This document shows, piece by piece, positions 7,334 through 15,703 of a DNA stretch of 37,063 bases. The stretch is from Rhodocyclaceae bacterium (GTDB lineage: Bacteria; Pseudomonadota; Gammaproteobacteria; Burkholderiales; Rhodocyclaceae). Numbering within the stretch: the stretch's first letter is position 1; each line of letters begins with the position of its first letter. Both the position numbers and the translations under genes were made by a program. The notes beneath the pieces were generated by a model that saw nothing but the letters and a program-made list of their open reading frames with translations, ran no database searches and was not told the DNA's origin. The stretch is taken from contig JAOADW010000032.1 in the NCBI GenBank assembly GCA_026417115.1, positions 1-37,063 on the forward strand. Direction: 5' to 3'.

Positions 7334-9063
7334 GATCGAAATTCCTATCAACATCGATGCGCTCAGAATTGTCCCGCGTTCTTTTGGCGTTTCGACGGGA
7401 GTTCTGGACGGTAGGGATATTCAGCCTGACGATCAACGTCTTGATGCTGACACCGACGCTCTACATGCTCCAAATCTATGATCGTGTCTTGGTGAGCCAA
7501 AGCGGTCTTACGCTGGTCGCATTGTCGTTGGTGGCTTTGTTCCTTTTCCTCGTCATGGCATTTGCCGAATGGACGCGCTCGCGCATTTTAGTGCGCGCTG
7601 GCGTCTCATTCGATGAGGCACTCAATGTGCGCGTCTTCTCGGCGAGCTTCGACGCCGCCCTAAATCAGAACGGCATGAATCCGCGCCAAGCATTTCTCGA
7701 TTTGACAAACTTGCGTCAGTTCCTGACTGGCAACGGCATTTTTGCGTTTTTTGACGCGCCTTGGACGCCCGTCTATCTCGGCGTGCTCTTTTTGCTCCAC
7801 CCTTATCTAGGTTGGCTAGCAATCATCTTTGCGGCATCGTTGGCAGCGCTGACCTGGCTGGCTCATCGCGCCACGCAGGCAACGACTGCTGAGCTTGTGG
7901 CCACAGCGAAAGATGCGAGTCTTTATTTGCAAAGTAAAGTGCGCAACGCCGAGGTGATCGAGGCAATGGGAATGTCGGGGAATCTGCGCCGTCACTGGCG
8001 CAATCGACAGAACCGCCATTTGTTCGTCGCCGCCAAATCTCAGGAGCTTGGCCGGCGTTGGCAATCTTTGATCAAAGGCATGCGGTATAGCCAGCAGTCA
8101 CTGATGCTCGGCGCTGGCGCTTGGCTTGTGATCGAAGGTGATCTTACCATCGGCGGGATGATCGCGGCGAATGTTTTGATGAGCCGCGCGTTGGCCCCTA
8201 TCGACTTGGTCGCCGCTACATGGAAGAGCTTTATTACGGCAGCTGAGGCCTATCGCTCTCTCACGGCCCTCCTCAGTGAAAACCCGCCCCGCGCAGCGGG
8301 CGAGAGCCATCCCAAACCGACGGGGGCGATGCGTGTGGTCGGCTTGGTAGCAAGCGCGCACGGTCGTGAAAAGCCTATCCTCAACGGCATTGATCTCGAG
8401 TTTTCGCCGGGAACGATGACAGCGATCCTTGGGCCGTCTGGATCTGGCAAGTCAACTTTGGCACGATGTTTAGTGGGGGTTTGGCCGCAATGGCAAGGGC
8501 GCGTCTTACTTGACGGCGTGCCTATAGAAAGGTGGGGGCGTGGCGATTTAGGACCACATATCGGCTATCTGCCGCAAGACGTGGAGCTTTTGGAGGGAAC
8601 GATCGCCGAGAACATTGCGCGCTTTGGCGAAATCAAAGCCGACGAAGTGATACTGGCCGCAAAGCGCGCCGGCATTCATGAGATGATCTTGCGCTTCCCC
8701 ATGGGCTATGACACGCCGATTGGCGAGGGTGGCGCATTTCTCTCTGGCGGGCAACGTCAGCGCGTGGGGCTGGCCCGAGCCATCTACGGTGAGCCAGCCT
8801 TGATTGTGCTTGACGAGCCCAATGCAAACCTTGACGAAGTGGGAGAGGCCGCTTTGCAAGAAACCCTGGCCACGCTTCGACAGTTGGGCAAGACAGTCGT
8901 GCTGATCACTCATCGCCCTGCCGCCTTGGGCCTGGCTGATCGGATCGTACTGCTGTCGGATGGCTGCGTGAAACTGCAAGGCCCACGCGAGGAAGTATTG
9001 GCCCGGCTTTCTGCTTCCCGACCAAACCTGCCGCCGACGACAGTAGCTCCTCAAACCGCATAA
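7330..9063 (+). CDS. Type I secretion permease/ATPase, second of a tandem pair
   Basis: A 577-residue PrtD-type ABC half-transporter overlapping the first by ATGA. The membrane domain begins FSLTINVLMLTPTLYMLQIY. The ATPase has Walker A GPSGSGKST (~368-376), YLPQDVELLEGTIAENIARF, LSGGQRQRVGLARAIYGEP (from ~471), Walker B LIVLDEP and H-loop VLITHR; nothing essential is missing. It is clearly related to its neighbour but diverged along the whole length, so this is an old duplication and not a recent copy. Both ATP sites appear competent, unlike exporters with one degenerate site. The membrane-fusion protein follows 20 bases later. Confidence 0.93.
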   Translation: MRSKFLSTSMRSELSRVLLAFRREFWTVGIFSLTINVLMLTPTLYMLQIYDRVLVSQSGLTLVALSLVALFLFLVMAFAEWTRSRILVRAGVSFDEALNVRVFSASFDAALNQNGMNPRQAFLDLTNLRQFLTGNGIFAFFDAPWTPVYLGVLFLLHPYLGWLAIIFAASLAALTWLAHRATQATTAELVATAKDASLYLQSKVRNAEVIEAMGMSGNLRRHWRNRQNRHLFVAAKSQELGRRWQSLIKGMRYSQQSLMLGAGAWLVIEGDLTIGGMIAANVLMSRALAPIDLVAATWKSFITAAEAYRSLTALLSENPPRAAGESHPKPTGAMRVVGLVASAHGREKPILNGIDLEFSPGTMTAILGPSGSGKSTLARCLVGVWPQWQGRVLLDGVPIERWGRGDLGPHIGYLPQDVELLEGTIAENIARFGEIKADEVILAAKRAGIHEMILRFPMGYDTPIGEGGAFLSGGQRQRVGLARAIYGEPALIVLDEPNANLDEVGEAALQETLATLRQLGKTVVLITHRPAALGLADRIVLLSDGCVKLQGPREEVLARLSASRPNLPPTTVAPQTA

Positions 9064-9083
9064 GACGAACCGAAGATATCACG

Positions 9084-10433
9084 ATGGATACCCAACGCTT
9101 ACCGACCGCTGCCGCAACGAATCCGGCCCTCGAAGGAGAAATTGTTCTACCTACCGACACCCGCAAGCCAATGCGCATCGGCCTTTTGACGCTTGCCCTT
9201 GGATTTGGCGGCTTTCTTGCCTGGGCTGCGCTGGCTCCTCTGGATGAGGGGGTGCCGACCCATGGCATGGTTACTTTGGATACCAAGCGTAAAGCGGTGC
9301 AGCATCAAACAGGCGGCATCGTGAAAGAGGTGCTGGTTCGTGAAGGCGAATGGGTGAAAGAAGGACAGCCGCTGCTCAAGCTCGATGATGCAACGATACA
9401 GGCCTCTTTCGAGGCGAGTCGGCAGAACTATTCGACCCTGCGCGCAATGGAAGGTCGCTTGCAGGCGGAACAGGCAGGGTTGGAAAAGATCGAGTTTCAC
9501 CCTGAACTGGTCGCGATGGCGCAGGAAGACCCCATCATTGCGCGCACGCTAAAGACCCAGGAACAACTTTTCCATTCACGTCGCCAGGCGCTGGCGGCCG
9601 AATTGGCGGCTCTCACCGAGGCCATAGAGGGCCAAAGGGCGGCCGCGCGTGGCTATGAAGGGATGCGTGTCGCGCGAGAGACGCAGCTTGCATTCCTACA
9701 CGAGGATTTGAAAGGGCTGCGCGAATTGGTCAAAGAAGGATACGCACCGCGGAGCCGTCAATCAGAACTTGAGCGCCAGGCTGCCGAGGCGATGGCGGCA
9801 TTGGCTGACATCCAGGCCAATCTGCAGCGCGCACGCACCGCCATTGCTGAGCTGAAAAACCGCCAGCAAGTTCGACTGCAAGAATATCGCAAAGAGGTGG
9901 ATGCCCAACTTGCTGAAGTGCGTCGGCAAGTGGAAGCAGAACGAGAAAAATTCCACGCGATAGCCAACGATCTCGCACGCAGTGTGATTCGCGCGCCTGC
10001 TGAAGGACAAGTGGTTGGCCTTGGCGTGCAAACGGTCGGCGGTGTGATCGCCCCTGGGCAAAAGATCGCCGATGTTGTGCCGGAAAATGATCGCCTCTTG
10101 CTCGAAACACGCATTCCGCCTCATCTCATCGATAGCGCGAAGCAGGGGGAAATTGCCGACGTGCGTTTTTCCACATTTGCCCATTCTCCCCAATTGGTCG
10201 TCGAAGCCAAAATCATTTCGGTGTCGCAGGACCTGCTGATGGAGCCCAATCAGCCGCCTTATTATTTGGCCCGTCTGGAAATCACCGAGCAAGGCATGAA
10301 AAAACTTGGCAAGCGTCAGTTACAGCCTGGCATGCCCGTGGAAGTGATCATCAAAACTGGCGAACGCTCATTGCTGACCTATCTGATGCATCCGCTCATC
10401 AAGCGCATTGCCGCCTCAATGAAGGAGGAATGA
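9084..10433 (+). CDS. HlyD-family periplasmic adaptor of the type I secretion system
   Basis: A 449-residue membrane-fusion protein linking the ABC exporter to the TolC-like channel. One transmembrane segment near residues 31-52 (RIGLLTLALGFGGFLAWAAL) follows a short cytoplasmic tail. Next come a lipoyl-like strand (KRKAVQHQTGGIVKEVLVRE), a long coiled-coil hairpin (about 120-300, rich in Ala, Glu, Arg and Gln) and the returning lipoyl half with VIRAPAEGQVVGLGVQTVGG. The C-terminal barrel holds the family-typical QPGMPVEVIIKTGERSLLTY, and the protein ends with a YLMHPL segment as in PrtE. The length is normal. The stop is one base before the outer-membrane channel gene. Confidence 0.93.
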   Translation: MDTQRLPTAAATNPALEGEIVLPTDTRKPMRIGLLTLALGFGGFLAWAALAPLDEGVPTHGMVTLDTKRKAVQHQTGGIVKEVLVREGEWVKEGQPLLKLDDATIQASFEASRQNYSTLRAMEGRLQAEQAGLEKIEFHPELVAMAQEDPIIARTLKTQEQLFHSRRQALAAELAALTEAIEGQRAAARGYEGMRVARETQLAFLHEDLKGLRELVKEGYAPRSRQSELERQAAEAMAALADIQANLQRARTAIAELKNRQQVRLQEYRKEVDAQLAEVRRQVEAEREKFHAIANDLARSVIRAPAEGQVVGLGVQTVGGVIAPGQKIADVVPENDRLLLETRIPPHLIDSAKQGEIADVRFSTFAHSPQLVVEAKIISVSQDLLMEPNQPPYYLARLEITEQGMKKLGKRQLQPGMPVEVIIKTGERSLLTYLMHPLIKRIAASMKEE

Positions 10434-10434
10434 G

Positions 10435-11790
10435 ATGTCTGCCGTGGCGAGATGCAGACTGGCTATTTTCCTGGCGGGATGGGCAGTAGCATTGACCGCT
10501 TTTGCGATGGATCTTCTTACCGTGTATCGCAAAGCGAGAGAAAACGATGCCAATTATCTCGCGGCCCGCGCGACTGCCGAGGCTGGCCGGGAGCTCCTGC
10601 CCCAAGCACGCGCCGCCCTGTTGCCGAATGTCTCGGCAAGCATGGCGCGCAGCCGCAACAGCACCGATCAACGCATGCAAAGCCTCTTGGGCGCTGATCT
10701 GCATCGGCAGTATGACTACATTGCCGAAAGCCAAGCGCTCACTGTGCGCCAGCCCTTGTTTCGGCCCGCACAATGGGCAGCTTATCGTCAAGCAGAAGCG
10801 AAGGTTGCAGGGGTCGAAGCGGCATTGGCAAAAGAGACTGGAAATTTGGGGTGGCGCGTCACCCAGGCCTATGTCGAAACGTTGGCGGCGCGCGAGCGTC
10901 TGTCGAGTCTGGATAGCCAACGCGAGGCCCTGCAGGCGCAGAGGATGGCAGCAGAACGTGCATTGGCTCTTGGTTTTGGCACGCGAACCGATGTCGACGA
11001 TGCCCAGGCGCGTCTTGACGCCGTCGATGCATTACGGGTGGAAGCTCAGCAACGTTTGCTGGTCGCAGAGCGCCAACTTGCGGCGCTGATAGGAGAGGAA
11101 ATAGCCGCCTCGCGATTGGTGGGTTTGCCGCCAACGCCTGATGGCAGGGAAATGGCGCATAGCGGCACGTTCGAGGAATGGCTCAGCCGCGCCGAAACGG
11201 GCAATGCGGAGCTGAGAGCGCTCGCGGCAGCGGTCGAAGCAGCCGAACACGACCTTGCGCGAAATCGTGCCGGTCACATGCCAACGCTCGATCTTGTCGC
11301 AAGCCGCAGCAAGAGCGATAGCGATAGCAATACCACGATCGGCAGCCGTTATTGGACGAGCAGCATCGGCATCCAGCTGGCCATACCCTTGTATGCGGGC
11401 GGTTATGTCGATTCGACGGTGCGACAAGCAGCGGCAACGTTGGAGTCGGTGCGCCAGCAATACGAAGCGGCACGTCGCCAGCTTGCGGTTGAAGTGGCGA
11501 AAGCATATGCCATGGTAGTGTATGGGCGGGCACGCATTCGCGCCCAAGAACAAGCCGTCCGATCGGCGGAGGAGTCCTTGCGTTCCACGCGCAAAGGCGT
11601 GGAAGCGGGTACGCGCAACCAGGTCGATGTACTTGATGCGCAACAACGATTGAGCAACGCGCGCTATGATCTCTACCAAGCGCGACTCGACCATTTACTC
11701 GGCTGGCTGCGGCTGCGCTATCTTGCCGGTAGCCTGGAAGAAGATGAGATCAGTGAGGCCAATCGCTGGCTCGCTGCACAGAGAAATTAA
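10435..11790 (+). CDS. TolC-family outer-membrane channel of the type I secretion system
   Basis: A 451-residue outer-membrane efflux protein. A signal peptide spans about residues 1-24 (hydrophobic LAIFLAGWAVALTAFA). The body has the duplicated TolC pattern: DLLTVYRKARENDANYLAAR opens the first repeat, LPNVSASMARS leads into a strand, and the second repeat has LARNRAGHMPTLDLVASRSK and GIQLAIPLYAGG, with long helical stretches between. A strong ribosome-binding site, AAGGAGGAATGAG, sits at the end of hlyD. With the two ATPases and the adaptor it completes a dedicated T1SS, so this locus need not borrow a housekeeping TolC. Confidence 0.93.
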   Translation: MSAVARCRLAIFLAGWAVALTAFAMDLLTVYRKARENDANYLAARATAEAGRELLPQARAALLPNVSASMARSRNSTDQRMQSLLGADLHRQYDYIAESQALTVRQPLFRPAQWAAYRQAEAKVAGVEAALAKETGNLGWRVTQAYVETLAARERLSSLDSQREALQAQRMAAERALALGFGTRTDVDDAQARLDAVDALRVEAQQRLLVAERQLAALIGEEIAASRLVGLPPTPDGREMAHSGTFEEWLSRAETGNAELRALAAAVEAAEHDLARNRAGHMPTLDLVASRSKSDSDSNTTIGSRYWTSSIGIQLAIPLYAGGYVDSTVRQAAATLESVRQQYEAARRQLAVEVAKAYAMVVYGRARIRAQEQAVRSAEESLRSTRKGVEAGTRNQVDVLDAQQRLSNARYDLYQARLDHLLGWLRLRYLAGSLEEDEISEANRWLAAQRN

Positions 11791-11796
11791 GCATCG

Positions 11797-13692
11797 ATGT
11801 TGATAAGCACGCGATGGTTGCATGACCGCTTGCCGCCTTCTTGGCGAAGCAGCCTCGTTTTTGCTTTCGATCTGGTGATGGTTCTTGTCGCCTGGGTTAC
11901 GGCGCATGGCGTGCGCCACGATTTCGTTTTGCACGCCGCACCTTCTTCCGTATGGTCGCTTGCCTTGCCTCTTTTGCTGTCTGAGGCGTTGATCTTTCGA
12001 CTCACAGGGCTTTACCGCGGTCTTTGGTATTTTTCCAGTCTGCCGGATTTGGTGAGGATTGCCAAAGGAGTGGCGATTTCGTCTCTTGTGCCCCCGGCAT
12101 TATGGGCTCTAACCCGCGGATGGGATGCCGCCTCACTGTCGGTGGCGATCGCCTACCCCTTGTTTTTACTCGTTTTCATGGCCGGCGGACGCTTTGCATA
12201 TCGGGCTTGGAAAGAACATCGGTTGGTTGGCGAGCTCGGTGCTGGGCGTCGTCCCGTCTTGATCCTCGGTGCAGGACGGGGAGGGGCCAATTTAGCCAAA
12301 GCATTGCATCATTCGCCAGAATGGCGCGTGATGGGATTTCTGGATGATGATCCCGCGAAACGTGATCGAGAGATTCAAGGGCTGCGCGTATGGGGGACGA
12401 TTGCTGAGCTTCCGACTGCGGCTTCCCGTCTCGGGGTTGCGCATGCCATCCTCGCAGTGCCTTCGGCGGACGACGCGACTCGCCAGCGTTTGATCAAGGT
12501 TTGTATGGATGCGGGGGTACGTGCTTACACGGTGCCACCTATCGACCAGCTTCTTTCGGGCCAAGAGCGCCTTGAGCATCTGCGGCCGCTGGCGCTTGAC
12601 GACCTGCTGGGAAGACCGACGGTGGCAATTGACACGGCGCCAGTGCGGGAATTGATTTCTCAACGTGTCGTCATGGTGACGGGTGCCGGCGGGTCGATTG
12701 GTGCGGAACTCGTTCGTCAAATTGCACGCTTCGAGCCGGCACAATTGGTCTTATTCGAGCTCAACGAGTTCGCACTCTATACGATTCATGAGGAGCTGAC
12801 ACAGCGATTTCCGCACTTGACGACCCTAGCCCTTGCTGGCGATGTCAAAGATGCTGCCTGGGTGGGTTATATCCTCCAGCAATACCAGCCGGCGGTGATT
12901 TTTCATGCGGCAGCCTATAAGCACGTGCCTTTGATGGAAAATCACAATGCCTGGCAGGCAATCCGCAACAACGTGCTCGGCACCTATGTGTTGGCGCGCG
13001 CGGCAATCCGAGCCGGTGCTAAAAAATTCGTGCTGGTCTCTACGGATAAAGCGGTGAATCCGGCTAGCGTGATGGGGGCTAGCAAGCGCATGGCGGAAAT
13101 GGTTTGCCAAGCATTGCAAAAGGATGAGCCAGCAACACGCTTCGAGATCGTCCGTTTCGGCAATGTATTGGGGAGCACGGGCAGCGTGATACCCAAATTT
13201 GCTGCGCAAATTCGCCAGGGCGGGCCCGTGACGGTGACCCACCCCGAAATGACGCGGTATTTCATGTCCCTCAATGAAGCGGCACAGCTTGTCTTGCAAG
13301 CAGCTGCCTTGGGTAAAGGGGGGGAAATCTTCGTGCTCGACATGGGAGAGCCGATCAAAATCGTCGATCTGGCGCGGCGCATGATCCAACTTGCCGGCCG
13401 CAATGAGCAGGAAGTGCGCATTGTCTATACGGGTTTGCGCCCGGGTGAGAAATTGCATGAGGAAGTATTGGCTGTGGGCGAAGAAACCCGGCCGACTCAT
13501 CATCCGAAAGTGCGGGTGGCGCGCGCGCGACCCGTCGACCACGCTTGGCTTAGCAAGGTAGTAGAGTGGTTGAGAGGGCCTCCTCGTACCGAGGTCGAAG
13601 CGCGCAGGGATCTGCGCCGTTTCGTGCCTGAATACAATCCGGCGACATTGCCCGAGCTACGCATCGTGCATAGAAACGAAGCAGGCCATTGA
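11797..13692 (+). CDS. Membrane nucleotide-sugar 4,6-dehydratase (CapD/WbpM-like)
   Basis: A 631-residue inner-membrane enzyme. The N-terminal ~150 residues carry about four hydrophobic segments (e.g. [20 protein letters not shown]). A nucleotide-binding-like domain follows ([20 protein letters not shown]), then the catalytic SDR domain with [20 protein letters not shown], the [20 protein letters not shown] segment with Met in the usual Tyr place, as in WbpM and FlaA1, and RPGEKLHEE near the end. The family removes water from UDP-GlcNAc or a related sugar to a 4-keto-6-deoxy form, a precursor of bacillosamine, FucNAc or QuiNAc. Its position six bases behind the secretion channel gene suggests that S-layer export and glycan anchor synthesis are expressed together. 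It overlaps the apaH remnant at TGATG. Confidence 0.9.
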   Translation: MLISTRWLHDRLPPSWRSSLVFAFDLVMVLVAWVTAHGVRHDFVLHAAPSSVWSLALPLLLSEALIFRLTGLYRGLWYFSSLPDLVRIAKGVAISSLVPPALWALTRGWDAASLSVAIAYPLFLLVFMAGGRFAYRAWKEHRLVGELGAGRRPVLILGAGRGGANLAKALHHSPEWRVMGFLDDDPAKRDREIQGLRVWGTIAELPTAASRLGVAHAILAVPSADDATRQRLIKVCMDAGVRAYTVPPIDQLLSGQERLEHLRPLALDDLLGRPTVAIDTAPVRELISQRVVMVTGAGGSIGAELVRQIARFEPAQLVLFELNEFALYTIHEELTQRFPHLTTLALAGDVKDAAWVGYILQQYQPAVIFHAAAYKHVPLMENHNAWQAIRNNVLGTYVLARAAIRAGAKKFVLVSTDKAVNPASVMGASKRMAEMVCQALQKDEPATRFEIVRFGNVLGSTGSVIPKFAAQIRQGGPVTVTHPEMTRYFMSLNEAAQLVLQAAALGKGGEIFVLDMGEPIKIVDLARRMIQLAGRNEQEVRIVYTGLRPGEKLHEEVLAVGEETRPTHHPKVRVARARPVDHAWLSKVVEWLRGPPRTEVEARRDLRRFVPEYNPATLPELRIVHRNEAGH

Positions 13693-14168
13693 TGGCGACT
13701 TACGCGATAGGCGACGTCCAGGGGTGTTTGGCTCCGCTTCTGCAGCTCGTCGAGGCCGTAGATTTCGATCGCCGACGCGATCGGCTATGGTTCGTTGGCG
13801 GTCTCGTCAATCGCGCTCCCGATTCGCTGGGCGTATTGCGTTTCGTGAAAGCCTTGGGCGATGCAGCGGTCGTGACGCTGGGCAATCACGACCTCTCCTT
13901 GATCATGCGCGCGGAAGGATTTGGCAAGGAAAGCGAAGAGGATACGATCGCTTGCTCTAACGGATGCCTCCATGAATGCTGCGATCGACATGCTTTCCCT
14001 GTGCGACGACGCCCAAGAAATTCGTTCCATGCAAGTAGTAGACATCAAAAGGCAACTTCACTTATCCTGAGGCTGGGCAAGAGCCGGCGTGGGGCTTCCT
14101 CGCTCTCGCCGGCCCTGCCGTCGGTCTGGCAAAATGGCGGCAAGGGCGGGCTTTGGCCTGCCGCGTAA
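13692..14168 (+). pseudogene. Broken apaH (diadenosine tetraphosphatase), N-terminal remnant
   Basis: The frame starts [19 protein letters not shown] and runs with clear ApaH similarity for about 83 residues: [43 protein letters not shown]. ApaH hydrolyses Ap4A and is normally about 270-280 residues with a two-metal site. Here the usual GDLVNRGPDS reads [10 protein letters not shown], so a metal-binding Asp is lost. After ~13,935 similarity ends at once and the frame continues as unrelated sequence to a stop at 14,168. Beyond the junction, other frames hold short coding-like stretches. A deletion joining foreign or shifted sequence is the simplest view. No active enzyme is expected. The start overlaps the stop of the dehydratase gene. 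Confidence 0.75.
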
Positions 14169-14259
14169 CGGCTGAAGCCCGGCTGGCAAGGCGGTTTCCA
14201 GCGGTCTTGGTGGTTTCGGGCCATGCGTCCGAGGGAATGGTTTAACGCTTCTGCCCGAT

Positions 14260-15156
14260 ATGGCTGTCGTCGAGAGAGGGACGTTGGGTTGCGCGCACGC
14301 GCAACGGTCATGCTATGCGAATCCATTTTTTGTCTCAGCGCAACGCGCTGAGCGATCGCTTGCCATATCCATCGTTCTTCATCAGCCGGATTTTGGACGC
14401 TTATCCCGCGCCGTAGAGAGCCTGCGTGCGGCTTGTCGTGGCGTCCTTCGGCAGAAAGTGCGCATGCATTTTCGTTTGTTCTTGACGGACCATTCGCGTT
14501 TGCCGCTTGCAGAAGGCCTGCTAGCGGGACTCGAGGCGCGCGCAGGCGAGGAGTTGGCGATCGAGTATTGGCACGATCCCTCCAATCCTGGCTATGGCGC
14601 GGGGAACAACCATGCATTCCAGCGTGCCGGTAAAGCGGATTTTTTTCTCGTTGCCAACCCCGACCTTGAGTTCATGCCCGACAGCCTGCTTGCCGGTTTG
14701 GCATTTTTCGCTGCGCACCCTGATGTTGGGGTGATTGCGCCGGCGCTGATCGAGAATGACGGAAACGTGCGCCCTGCCTGTTTTAGGCCTCCGGACATCC
14801 TGACATTGGCGATGCGTGGCTTGGGATACACCGCCTCAAATTCATCCAGGATCGCGCGCTATGAGTGTCGAGACTGGGAGCCCGAAACGCCGGTGTTCAA
14901 TCCGCCCCTGATGAGCGGCTGCTGCTTATTTTTCCAGGCTGATGCGTTCTTTCGCTTAGGCGGCTTCGATGCAGCCTATTTTCTTTATTTCGAGGATTTC
15001 GACCTTTCTCGGCGGGCGGCGCGCTTGGGAATTTCGGCTTACTGCCCATGGATGCGCGTGCGTCATGCTGGGGGAGGGGCAGCGGCCAAGGGATGGCGGC
15101 ATTGGTGGTGGTACCTTCGTTCGGGTTGGCGGTATTATCGGCAGGCGGGCAGGTAA
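14260..15156 (+). CDS. Family 2 glycosyltransferase (rhamnosyltransferase-like)
   Basis: A cytoplasmic GT2 enzyme of about 290 residues. The GT-A fold shows as LAISIVLHQPDFGRLSRAVE, HDPSNPGYGAGNNHAFQRAG (acceptor/nucleotide loop), FLVANPDLEFMPDSLLAGL with the PDL in place of DxD, LMSGCCLFFQADAFFRLGGF and YFEDFDLSRRA with the ED catalytic-base motif. This set is typical of WbbL-like rhamnosyltransferases, though the sugar is not provable. The start is uncertain: ATG 14260 has no nearby ribosome-binding site, while the in-frame TTG at 14284 follows GAGAGGG closely. It is separated from upstream genes by the apaH scar and precedes the giant fusion gene. Confidence 0.85.
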   Translation: MAVVERGTLGCAHAQRSCYANPFFVSAQRAERSLAISIVLHQPDFGRLSRAVESLRAACRGVLRQKVRMHFRLFLTDHSRLPLAEGLLAGLEARAGEELAIEYWHDPSNPGYGAGNNHAFQRAGKADFFLVANPDLEFMPDSLLAGLAFFAAHPDVGVIAPALIENDGNVRPACFRPPDILTLAMRGLGYTASNSSRIARYECRDWEPETPVFNPPLMSGCCLFFQADAFFRLGGFDAAYFLYFEDFDLSRRAARLGISAYCPWMRVRHAGGGAAAKGWRHWWWYLRSGWRYYRQAGR

Positions 15157-15340
15157 GGCGAGGAAAAAGCGGAGACCACTCATGCTGGCCTGTGAGGGAG
15201 AGCGCTTGTTTCCTTGCGGTGGTTATGCTGGTAAAATAGGGCTGGTCGGTTGCAAGCGCGGCCGACGCCAAGGGGCAGCGCTTTGGGTAGGGCAAAGGGG
15301 CCCTCTGCTGACTCGCCTTTCGTGAAGGAAAACAGGTCAG

Positions 15341-15535
15341 ATGGAAAAGCAAGGACTTGAGCTGCTCGCAGCAATGCTGGAAGCGATGGGTAACAAGTAT
15401 CCCGCCGAGGAGGCAAAGGGGCCCACTCCGCCCCCGCCGCCAGAACTCTCAGAATTTTTCCGGCAAGCTGCATTGCACAACCATGTCGATCCCGTGACGG
15501 GCGAGGTGTTGCCTTCCTCGTCGAACCACCACTGA
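15341..15535 (+). CDS. Small proline-containing hypothetical protein
   Basis: A 64-residue frame starts at an ATG ten bases after GAAGGAA, a good ribosome-binding site. It opens with a helix-like MEKQGLELLAAMLEAMGNKY, has a run of five prolines (PTPPPPP) near residue 30, and ends in HH. I recognise no family. It lies alone in a ~550-base gap between a GT2 gene and the deacetylase fusion. An AT-rich TAAAAT at 15232-15237 could be a -10 box, but no well-spaced -35 was found. It may be a real small cytoplasmic protein; good start context is the main support. The remaining sequence at 15157-15340 and 15536-15703 shows no other convincing gene. Confidence 0.45.
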   Translation: MEKQGLELLAAMLEAMGNKYPAEEAKGPTPPPPPELSEFFRQAALHNHVDPVTGEVLPSSSNHH

Positions 15536-15703
15536 AACATCCCTGCACGAAAACGACGGTCTGCTCATCACCTTACCGCTGCTTGCCGAAGATCGCGCCG
15601 CCCAGTTGGTCTCGGCATGATGGACTGCCGCCGGTGAGGCGTTGGGGAAGAGGATCGCCAAGGCGGGCTTTCTTCCGAGGATGATTCTTTTTTCTTTGCG
15701 TCC

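Noticed and set aside
14083-14113. GCCGGCG / CGCCGGC inverted repeat as a terminator
   Set aside because: The arms match over seven bases but the loop is 17 bases and no T-run follows, so a Rho-independent terminator is not supported.
14045-14617. 190-codon minus-strand frame over the apaH scar and the GT2 start
   Set aside because: Low-complexity Arg/Pro/Ser content, no domain, and it runs into a clear GT2 gene on the other strand.
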